In this document: in pieces, positions 1 through 4,547 of the stretch
Numbering within the stretch: the stretch's first letter is position 1
How the letters are laid out: every line of letters begins with the position of its first letter
Source of the DNA: an uncultured Bacillota bacterium
GTDB taxonomy: Bacteria; Bacillota_I; Bacilli_A; Izemoplasmatales; UBA1188
Direction: 5' to 3'
Assembly: GCA_937907585.1 (NCBI GenBank)
Contig: CALCVH010000028.1
Span: 1 to 9,371 of the forward strand
DNA length: 9,371 nt
Position numbers and translations under genes: made by a program
The notes under the pieces: model-generated
Database searches by the model: none
Seen by the model: only the letters and a program-made list of their open reading frames with translations
What the model was told of the DNA's origin: nothing

Positions 1-80
1 CGGGGATAGCCTGATTACTGGAAACGTTAGTTTTCTTGCCCAGGAAGCCCCCACTTCTTAAAGTGGTGGGAGCAAGTCAC
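1..80 (+). mobile_element. Right end of an IS200/IS605-family (TnpB-type) element
   Basis: An imperfect hairpin occupies 48-70. Its arms are CCCCCACTT (48-56) and AAGTGGTGGG (61-70), which pair over 9 bp with T67 bulged out and a CTTA loop. A short tail ends in GTCAC at 80. Hairpins with one bulged T, overlapping the 3' end of tnpB and ending in TCAC or similar, are typical of right ends of IS200/IS605 elements, where TnpA recognises the hairpin in single-stranded DNA. The rest of the element lies left of the window, so I cannot tell whether a tnpA transposase is present. The boundary at 80 is inferred from the motif, not from a comparison with an empty site. There are no flanking target duplications, as expected for this family. 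Confidence 0.72.
2..61 (+). CDS. tnpB: TnpB-like RNA-guided nuclease, C-terminal end only
   Basis: The second reading frame is open from the window edge to TAA at 59-61 and gives 19 residues ending in FLAQEAPTS. A C-terminus with (Q)EAP a few residues before the stop, encoded in the foot of the right-end hairpin, is a common ending of IS200/IS605 TnpB (OrfB) proteins. TnpB is a compact RuvC-type nuclease guided by the omega RNA made from the element's own 3' end; it cuts the empty donor site and so helps retain the element. None of the catalytic region is visible, so activity cannot be judged. The gene converges on the PNPOx-like gene, whose stop codon begins 37 bases downstream. The call rests on the short tail plus the overlapping hairpin. 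Confidence 0.62.
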   Translation, partial: GDSLITGNVSFLAQEAPTS

Positions 81-98
81 AATAAATGTTTACAGTTA

Positions 99-500
99 TC
101 ATAAATCAAATTCCTCAATCGTTTTTATTACAGCTTTTATTTCTACATGAGCGTTTTCGATATAGAACATTCCCATATGATAGTTGTTTTCTCTATACAT
201 TTTTCCAATATTGCCTAAAATATCTAGACATTTATTTTCTAATCTATCATCTTGGATGAAATGGGCTATACCGTCATATCTCATCCACAAGTTATTAGCC
301 ATAGCGACTATCTCAATATTTGGATTATCAGTTAACTGTTTATAAACACTCTTGAATGTTCCAACACCAAAATACAACTTATCATCTTCTAATAATTTAA
401 AAGATATTGGTCTCGCTTTTGGTTTATTACCATCAACAGTTACGATATAAAATACTTTAGCTTGAGATAAAAAATCATTTACTTTTTCTATGTTAGTCAT
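99..500 (-). CDS. Pyridoxamine 5'-phosphate oxidase-like FMN-binding split-barrel protein
   Basis: This 133-residue protein has the layout of small PNPOx-like flavin-binding split-barrel proteins. A helix (4-13) precedes a strand FYIVTVDGNKPKARPI (17-32), then the strand KLYFGVG (41-47), a TFKSVYKQL segment (48-56) and NPNIEIVAMA (59-68). The family binds FMN or F420 as a dimer; members include nitroimidazole reductase-like and general flavin reductases. It is unlikely to be the true PdxH, which is longer and has a dedicated C-terminal region. The start is 7 bases after the flavodoxin stop, with a GTGAG Shine-Dalgarno-like site overlapping that stop, so it is the third gene of the MarR operon. 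Pairing with a flavodoxin suggests an FMN-dependent redox role. The TGA stop gives a normal family length. The substrate is unknown. Confidence 0.85.
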   Translation of the reverse strand: MTNIEKVNDFLSQAKVFYIVTVDGNKPKARPISFKLLEDDKLYFGVGTFKSVYKQLTDNPNIEIVAMANNLWMRYDGIAHFIQDDRLENKCLDILGNIGKMYRENNYHMGMFYIENAHVEIKAVIKTIEEFDL

Positions 501-507
501 ATTATTC

Positions 508-1197
508 TCACTTATTTATTGAATCTAACCAAGTATTAACTTCTTCTTTTGAAGCGTTACTAGAGAATCTTTTGCCTTCTAACCAATTCTTAGAGTTAGA
601 AGATTTAGATAAGTTAGTAGCGCTACTTCCAATTGGGCTACTTGCGGATGTACAGAATGGAATGATAGTTTTATTAGATAAATCGTATGATTCAACGAAC
701 GTATACATAATTTTAGGTGCTTGACCATGCCAGATAGGATATCCAAGATAAACAACATCATAACCAGATAAATCTATAGTGTCACTTCCTATTTCTGGTC
801 TTGAGTTAGGATCTGATTGTTCTCTATCAGCTCTACAATCAGTGTAATATTTAATATCGTCATCTGTATATGGAACCTTTGCTAATATTTCATATGAATC
901 TGAATTTGTTATTTCTACAATGTAGTTCGCAACTTTTTCTGTATTATTAGTTCTAGAAAAATACACAACAATAGAATTTTTTGTATTAGCGCTAGTAGAA
1001 TCACTGCTTTCTTCACTAGTACTATTTATATCAGCGTCAGTTGTTTGAATAGATTCTTCTTTACTAGAAATGTCTTTCTCATCACTAGTTGTAGAATTAG
1101 TGCTTTTGCTAGTGGTATTTGTGCTGCTTATTGAACAACCTATAAGTGTAAAAATGAGTGTTAATGTAATTAATAATGATAATACTTTTTTAGTCAT
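508..1197 (-). CDS. Flavodoxin-domain lipoprotein (exported, Flavodoxin_4-like)
   Basis: The 229-residue product starts with a lipoprotein signal peptide: MTKK, a hydrophobic stretch (5-19) and the lipobox LIGC with Cys21. A low-complexity Ser/Thr/Glu/Asp linker spans about 22-72. The flavodoxin fold follows: IVVYFSRTNNTEKVANYI (76-93) holds the FMN phosphate loop SRTNNT (81-86), YDVVYLGYPIWHGQAP (146-161) the loop next to the isoalloxazine ring, and FCTSASSPIGSS (181-192) the third FMN-contacting loop. The ending EVNTWLDSI fits the last helix. Flavodoxins shuttle electrons through FMN and are usually cytoplasmic; this one should be tethered outside the membrane. Its ATG overlaps the end of the MarR gene by 8 bases (ATGACTAA), with AGGAGA 9 bases upstream, so translation is probably coupled. 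It may be an FMN-dependent quinone or nitro-compound reductase partner, but I see nothing that fixes the substrate. Confidence 0.87.
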   Translation of the reverse strand: MTKKVLSLLITLTLIFTLIGCSISSTNTTSKSTNSTTSDEKDISSKEESIQTTDADINSTSEESSDSTSANTKNSIVVYFSRTNNTEKVANYIVEITNSDSYEILAKVPYTDDDIKYYTDCRADREQSDPNSRPEIGSDTIDLSGYDVVYLGYPIWHGQAPKIMYTFVESYDLSNKTIIPFCTSASSPIGSSATNLSKSSNSKNWLEGKRFSSNASKEEVNTWLDSINK

Positions 1198-1624
1198 GTT
1201 TCATATCTCCTATATGTTTGTATAATCCTTTTAATACTTCTTCCATTTTTTCTATTACATCTTTATTATTTAATTCATCAAATGTTTTTCTTTCTATCTC
1301 ATATAAGTCTTTTAGTAAATTTGATGAATAGTTAACACCTTCTTTTGTTAACCTAATCTGTAATTCTCTTTTCTCACCCTTAATCTGTAATAATTCTACA
1401 TAACCATCATTTTCAAGTTCTTTCATAATTGTATTAACAGTGCTTCTCGGCAGATCCCAACTATCACATATTTCTTTTTGACTATGAAGTTTTCCATCGT
1501 TAAGCGCATATAAAATCCATAATAAATTTTCTTTTACATCTGATTTTTTTGCATATTCTGCATAAAAACCATCGATTCTATATATCATTTTCCCAAATTC
1601 ATAGAAAAATAACTTACTATTCAT
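1190..1624 (-). CDS. MarR-family winged-helix transcriptional regulator
   Basis: The protein has 144 residues, the usual MarR size. A helical N-terminal dimerisation part (about 1-40) leads into the winged helix: HSQKEICDSWDLPRSTVNTIMKELENDGYV (47-76) is the helix-turn-helix and recognition helix, and IKGEKRELQIRLT (81-93) is the beta wing, with the Lys/Arg residues expected at its tip. The C-terminal helices (about 100-140) complete the dimer interface. MarR proteins usually repress their own operon and release DNA on binding small aromatic compounds or oxidation. As first gene ahead of a flavodoxin and an FMN protein, it probably controls this operon. ATG 1622-1624 is preceded by AGAGGT about 8 bases upstream. 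It contains one Cys (53), so a multi-cysteine redox switch of the OhrR type is not evident. Confidence 0.9.
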   Translation of the reverse strand: MNSKLFFYEFGKMIYRIDGFYAEYAKKSDVKENLLWILYALNDGKLHSQKEICDSWDLPRSTVNTIMKELENDGYVELLQIKGEKRELQIRLTKEGVNYSSNLLKDLYEIERKTFDELNNKDVIEKMEEVLKGLYKHIGDMKHD

Positions 1625-1655
1625 GATTTTTACCTCTTTTAAAATCCTAATTCGT

Positions 1656-1684
1656 ATTTTAACATATTAATAATTTGTTGTCTA
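1656..1684 (-). promoter_or_regulatory. Promoter of the marR-flavodoxin-PNPOx operon
   Basis: On the minus strand TAGACA (1679-1684) is followed after 17 bases by TAAAAT (1656-1661), preceded by an extended -10 TGT. The expected start near 1649 gives a leader of about 25 bases to the marR start codon. No clear MarR palindrome is visible within the spacer. Confidence 0.6.
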
Positions 1685-1895
1685 GCATCTTAAAATATAA
1701 TAGATAAATTAAGATAAGGGTCCAAATCCCTCTTGACGGAGTTTGGCGGATAAAATAAAAAGATAATTAATTTATTAAGGACATTATAAGCTATAATATA
1801 CGATTATCTTTTTTATTATTGTAGGAGGTGTATTTTTTTGATGTACACCGATTTTGGTGGCCAATATAATATTCACTATTATTTCACAAAAGCAA
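1685..1895. other. Gene-poor intergenic stretch with several inverted repeats; no assigned function
   Basis: Together with the marR leader and the following terminator this makes about 300 bases without a recognised gene. Four structures are visible. First, CCAAATCC (1722-1729) pairs with GGAGTTTGG (1738-1746), one G bulged. Second, AATAAAAAGATAAT (1754-1767) pairs with 1803-1817, 14 bp with one bulged T. Third, ATTATA-AGC-TATAAT (1783-1797) lies inside that loop and gives a TATAAT box on each strand. Fourth, GGTGTA (1827-1832) pairs with TACACC (1844-1849) and overlaps a strong Shine-Dalgarno AGGAGGTG (1823-1830). That site precedes a 29-codon plus-strand frame, ATG 1841 to TAA 1930, whose end runs through the terminator hairpin. 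I recognise no riboswitch family and do not call the short frame a gene. Confidence 0.5.
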
Positions 1896-1926
1896 ACAAA
1901 AACCGCCAGATTTGGCGGTATTTTTC
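1896..1926 (-). terminator. Rho-independent terminator of the tRNA operon (possibly bidirectional)
   Basis: ACCGCCA (1902-1908) and TGGCGGT (1913-1919) form a perfect 7-bp GC-rich stem with a 4-base loop. On the minus strand it is followed by TTTTTGTTT, and it lies 11 bases past the CCA end of tRNA-Pro, so it fits termination of the tRNA transcript. On the plus strand the stem is followed by ATTTTTC, so it could also stop a plus-strand transcript. Confidence 0.85.
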
Positions 1927-1930
1927 ATAA

Positions 1931-2007
1931 TGGTCGGAAAGACAGGATTCGAACCTGCGACCTCCTGGTCCCAAACCAGGCGCTCTACCAAACTAAGCTA
2001 CTTTCCG
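1931..2007 (-). tRNA. tRNA-Pro (anticodon TGG)
   Basis: The minus strand folds into a complete 77-base cloverleaf. The acceptor stem is CGGAAAG with CTTTCCG, the discriminator is A, and CCA is encoded at 1931-1933. The anticodon stem CCTGG/CCAGG encloses the loop TTTGGGA with anticodon TGG, and the T-loop is TTCGAAT. It reads CCN proline codons, mainly CCA and CCG. It is the second gene of a two-tRNA transcript, 29 bases after tRNA-Arg. Confidence 0.96.
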
Positions 2008-2036
2008 ATTCCTTTATTGCGTTTTTTTAAAGTTGC

Positions 2037-2113
2037 TGGCACGCCCAGCAGGAGTCGAACCCGCAACCTTTTGATCCGTAGTCAAACGCTCTATCCAATT
2101 GAGCTATGGGCGC
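2037..2113 (-). tRNA. tRNA-Arg (anticodon ACG)
   Basis: This is a complete 77-base cloverleaf. The acceptor stem GCGCCCA pairs with TGGGCGT (first pair G-U), the discriminator is G and CCA is encoded at 2037-2039. The anticodon stem TTTGA/TCAAA encloses CTACGGA, so the anticodon is ACG, normally edited to ICG by TadA to read CGU, CGC and CGA. The T-loop is TTCGACT. It is the first gene of the tRNA pair, just downstream of a strong promoter. Confidence 0.96.
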
Positions 2114-2135
2114 AAGACACTTTCACGCATTAATT

Positions 2136-2163
2136 ATTTTACCACAATAAAGGTTATTGTCAA
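2136..2163 (-). promoter_or_regulatory. Promoter of the tRNA-Arg/tRNA-Pro operon with a dyad in its spacer
   Basis: On the minus strand a consensus TTGACA (2158-2163) is followed after 16 bases by TAAAAT (2136-2141) with an extended -10 TGG. Transcription should start near 2129, about 16 bases before the tRNA. A perfect inverted repeat, ACAATAA-AGG-TTATTGT (2144-2160), fills the spacer and overlaps the -35 box. Confidence 0.75.
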
Positions 2164-2183
2164 TTGTTAATTTTGGTTTTCTT

Positions 2184-2215
2184 TAAATAGAAAAGAGGGA
2201 GCTCTTTTCTATTTA
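2184..2215 (-). terminator. Hairpin terminator at the end of the maf-to-pgi operon
   Basis: TAAATAGAAAAGAG (2184-2197) and its complement (2202-2215) form a perfect 14-bp stem with a 4-base loop. The pgi TAG stop (2209-2211) lies inside the stem. The minus strand continues TATTTAAAG, so the U-tract is short and partly within the stem. Its position between pgi and the tRNA promoter fits a terminator; strength is uncertain. Confidence 0.6.
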
Positions 2216-3495
2216 GTATAACCAGGCTTTTCTAAATTGATAAACATATTCTTTTTATATTCTTCAACACCAGGTTGATTGAATGGATTTACACCAAGTG
2301 TATATCCACTTACTGCACAAGATACCATAAAGAAATATAATAAATAGCCAAGATTATGTTCATTTAATTCATCTATAGATAAAACAATTTGTGGAACACC
2401 ACCATCTTCATGAGCTTTACATGTAGCTTTCATAGCCTGTTTATTAACATAATCGATTGTTTTACCTGCTAGATAGTTTAATCCATCAAGATTATCTCTA
2501 TCAAATGGAATGTCTAAATCAGCTGAAGGGGTTTCAATATCTATTACTGTTTCAAATAGGTTTCTTCTTCCTTCTTGAATATATTGACCAAGAGAATGTA
2601 GATCAGTAGTAAATAAAGCTCCTGATGGCCAAATTCCTTTGTGTTCTTTACCTTCAGATTCTCCAAAGAGTTGTTTCCACCATTCAACAATATATGTTAA
2701 TGATGGTTCATATGATTCTAATAATTCAATGTTAAATTCTTTTCTATATAAAGCGTTTCTTATAGCGGCATATTCTATCGCAGGGTTATTATTCTTTATA
2801 GATAAGTTATTTGCGGCTTCTTTTGCGCCTTCCATTAACTTATCTATATTTAATCCCGCAACAGCGATTGGAAGTAAACCTACACCACTAAATACAGAAT
2901 ATCTTCCGCCCATATCATCAGGAACTATAAACATTTCATAATCATTTTTAACGCCTATTTCTCTTAAAGCACCTTTAGCTTTATCAGTAGTGATGAATAC
3001 ATGTTCAGTTAATTCATCTTTCATGTATTTCTTCTTTAAAAGCTCATATAAGAAACGGAACGCTATAGCTGGTTCTGTAGTAGTTCCACTTTTAGAAATA
3101 ACGTTAACAGCGAAATCCTTATCCCATAAATAATCTTTTAATCTAGTTAAATAAGTTGATGAAATAGAATTACCAGCGAAGATTATTTCCATTCCTCTCT
3201 TTTCAAAATATGGCGATAAAGCTTCTATTACAGCTCTAGCGCCTAGATATGATCCACCAATCCCCACAACTACTAAAACTTCAGATGTTCTTTCAATAGT
3301 ATGAGCGGCTTTTTTAATTCTAGAGAATTCTTCTTTATCATAATTATTAGGATATCCTAACCATCCTAAAAAATCTGATCCTTCTCCGCTTTTATTCATT
3401 AGTGTGTCGAACGCAGCGCTTGCGTCCATTCTTGCGCTATTTAATTCATCATCTGTTAAAAAATTATAAGCACTATCAAATTTCGCATTAAACAT
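2209..3495 (-). CDS. pgi: Glucose-6-phosphate isomerase
   Basis: This cytoplasmic enzyme interconverts glucose 6-phosphate and fructose 6-phosphate. The 428-residue length fits the short bacterial class. Both family signatures are present: GGRYSVFSGVG (196-206) and NPFNQPGVEEYKK (403-415), the latter with the catalytic Lys (about 414). Other landmarks are GIGGSYLGARA (78-88), the sugar-phosphate loop SKSGTTTEPA (134-143), the catalytic Glu in FGESEGKE (277-284) and the His in TDLHSLGQ (297-304). The start is 2 bases after the nifU stop, and its GAGGAT Shine-Dalgarno site lies in the last nifU codons, so it is the last gene of the long minus-strand operon. Co-transcription with Fe-S and isoprenoid genes is not an obvious functional link. 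Confidence 0.97.
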   Translation of the reverse strand: MFNAKFDSAYNFLTDDELNSARMDASAAFDTLMNKSGEGSDFLGWLGYPNNYDKEEFSRIKKAAHTIERTSEVLVVVGIGGSYLGARAVIEALSPYFEKRGMEIIFAGNSISSTYLTRLKDYLWDKDFAVNVISKSGTTTEPAIAFRFLYELLKKKYMKDELTEHVFITTDKAKGALREIGVKNDYEMFIVPDDMGGRYSVFSGVGLLPIAVAGLNIDKLMEGAKEAANNLSIKNNNPAIEYAAIRNALYRKEFNIELLESYEPSLTYIVEWWKQLFGESEGKEHKGIWPSGALFTTDLHSLGQYIQEGRRNLFETVIDIETPSADLDIPFDRDNLDGLNYLAGKTIDYVNKQAMKATCKAHEDGGVPQIVLSIDELNEHNLGYLLYFFMVSCAVSGYTLGVNPFNQPGVEEYKKNMFINLEKPGYTK

Positions 3496-3497
3496 AA

Positions 3498-3794
3498 TTA
3501 ATTATCCTCAATATTTTCATTTTCTAAATCTAAACTATCAACATTAACAACTTTTACTACTTCTGGTATTTCATCTTTTAATATGCTTTCGACTCCATCA
3601 TAAAGGGTTGAATCGATGAATCCACATCCTACACATGCTCCATATAATTTAATATATACGATACCATTTTCATATTTTACAAGTCTTAAATCTCCACCAT
3701 CTCTTTGAATAAAAGGTCTTATTCTATCGATGATTTGAATTATCTGCATCTCAATATCATTAGTATCTAAAACACTATCTTTGTTTTCTTCCAT
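3498..3794 (-). CDS. NifU C-terminal-domain Fe-S cluster carrier (YutI-like)
   Basis: The 98-residue protein is a stand-alone NifU C-terminal domain, as in Firmicute YutI and related Nfu scaffold/carrier proteins. The hallmarks are IDRIRPFIQRDGGDLRLV (22-39), then a beta strand and YGACVGCGFIDSTL (51-64) with the cluster-binding pair Cys54 and Cys57 in a CxxC motif. The usual Pro-Ser-Ser after the second Cys is replaced by Gly-Phe-Ile-Asp, still with Ser at 62. It would assemble or pass a 4Fe-4S cluster between two subunits in the cytoplasm. Its start is 2 bases after the yutD stop, with GAGGAA in the yutD end. IspG and IspH, Fe-S enzymes of the MEP pathway, are plausible clients, which would suit the neighbours; this is inference. 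Confidence 0.93.
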   Translation of the reverse strand: MEENKDSVLDTNDIEMQIIQIIDRIRPFIQRDGGDLRLVKYENGIVYIKLYGACVGCGFIDSTLYDGVESILKDEIPEVVKVVNVDSLDLENENIEDN

Positions 3795-3796
3795 TT

Positions 3797-4078
3797 TTAT
3801 TCCTCACTCACTTCTAGATTCTCGTCAAAATTAGGATTTCTTAATATAAAATAATTAGAATCTAGTGAACAGTATTCATTTATATAATCTGGTATTCTAT
3901 TTTTATCTTTAGTTTTAAAACCTTTTAAACGTAGAAGTTCCTGAAAATAATCACCAACAATGAATTCATATCTGCCTAAGATTTCAACATATTTCTTATT
4001 GAAATCAACAACGTTAAATGTATTCATATCATCTTTTAATAGTTCAAAAGTTCCGTATTCTGTCTCAACATTATTCAT
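3797..4078 (-). CDS. yutD: YutD-like family protein (DUF1027-type), function unknown
   Basis: The 93-residue protein matches the pattern I recall for Firmicute YutD. An N-terminal strand is followed by FNKKYVEILGRYEFIVGDYFQELLRLKGF (26-54) and INEYCSLDSNYFILRNP (66-82). The family has the same order: a 'Y...Y.yIVGDw...LRL+GF' core and a 'YC....aYFVL+' end. The biochemical role of YutD is not known to me. The start overlaps the ispF end by 8 bases (ATGAATAA) with only a weak GAAGAAA ahead, so translation probably depends on coupling. Its position next to the NifU-like gene recalls the yut cluster of Bacillus, which supports the assignment. The acidic C-terminus (84-93) carries the nifU ribosome-binding site. 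Confidence 0.78.
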   Translation of the reverse strand: MNNVETEYGTFELLKDDMNTFNVVDFNKKYVEILGRYEFIVGDYFQELLRLKGFKTKDKNRIPDYINEYCSLDSNYFILRNPNFDENLEVSEE

Positions 4079-4547
4079 AATTTTCTTCTATTAACACCAC
4101 TGTATTAGTGGCGCATCCTTCGCCCTTTCCTATTATACCACAACGTTCCATTGTAGTGGCTTTAACAGATACACAATCAAGAGGAATTTCTAATAATTTA
4201 GAAATATTCTCTCTCATCATTAATATATAATCCTTTAATTTAGGATTTTCTAAAAGAATCATCGAATCGATATTAACCACATGATAATTCTTTTCTTTCA
4301 TCATATTTACACATTTTTCTACTATAAGTTTTGAATCCATATCCTTAGACTCTTTCGCTTTAAAATATGTTCCTAAATCTCCTAAAGCTAAGGCTCCAAG
4401 AATAGATTCAGCGATTGAATGATACAAACAATCCGCATCGCTAATTCCATCTAAACCAAGTTCATATGGAATTTTAACTCCACCTAAAATGAAGTCTCTA
4501 TTTTCTTTAAATGGGTGAAAATCAAATGAAGTGCCTATTCTCATCAT
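4071..4547 (-). CDS. ispF: 2-C-methyl-D-erythritol 2,4-cyclodiphosphate synthase
   Basis: IspF cyclises CDP-ME 2-phosphate to MEcPP in the MEP isoprenoid pathway, as a trimer with a divalent metal between subunits. The 158-residue protein has the metal ligands in FDFHPF (Asp9, His11) and His43, the ILGGVKIPYELGL strand (20-32), SDAD (36-39), ALGDLG (54-59), and the C-terminal VKATTMERCGIIGKGEG (128-144) with the conserved Thr-Thr and Glu134. Two usually conserved spots differ: the His before SDAD (E. coli His34) is Ile35, and the FPDTD segment after ALGDLG reads FKAKE. The start ATG overlaps the ispD stop (ATGA), with GGAGG 10 bases upstream. The assignment is firm; whether the substitutions affect activity is open. 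Confidence 0.94.
   Translation of the reverse strand: MMRIGTSFDFHPFKENRDFILGGVKIPYELGLDGISDADCLYHSIAESILGALALGDLGTYFKAKESKDMDSKLIVEKCVNMMKEKNYHVVNIDSMILLENPKLKDYILMMRENISKLLEIPLDCVSVKATTMERCGIIGKGEGCATNTVVLIEENYE

Larger units (their letters stand above)
1..96 (+). ncRNA. Probable 3' part of a TnpB omega RNA (reRNA), scaffold plus guide start
   Basis: In TnpB systems the guide RNA is processed from the 3' part of the tnpB transcript. It ends in the right-end hairpin and continues about 16-20 bases into flanking DNA, which acts as the guide. Here the scaffold would be 1-80, with the hairpin at 48-70 and GTCAC at 76-80, and the guide would start at 81 with AATAAATGTTTACAGT. The 5' end of the RNA is outside the window and the 3' end is an estimate from the family. 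No RNA evidence is available; the call is inferred from the element type. Confidence 0.5.

Noticed and set aside
99..500. Recoded TGA (Mycoplasma-type code 4), which would extend the protein
   Set aside because: TGA ends this protein at family length, ispD also ends at TGA, and Trp is encoded by TGG, so the standard code fits.
579..761. Minus-strand 60-codon frame
   Set aside because: It lies inside the flavodoxin gene in another frame and resembles no family.
1717..1910. Known riboswitch or T-box leader in the intergenic stretch
   Set aside because: I found no match to the conserved cores I know (T-box, SAM, TPP, purine, preQ1, fluoride, guanidine), and no biosynthetic gene follows it.
1841..1930. 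29-codon plus-strand frame after AGGAGGTG as a real small gene
   Set aside because: Its last codons lie in the terminator stem, it has no recognised similarity and the promoter is weak. It is kept only as part of a finding.
1912..2133. Plus-strand 73-codon frame with TGFEPATSWSQTRR- and SRTRNLLIRSQ-like stretches
   Set aside because: It is the antisense of the two tRNA genes. Such translations are a well-known source of false protein entries.
2639..2941. Plus-strand 100-codon frame
   Set aside because: It is antisense to the firmly identified pgi and has no recognisable domain.
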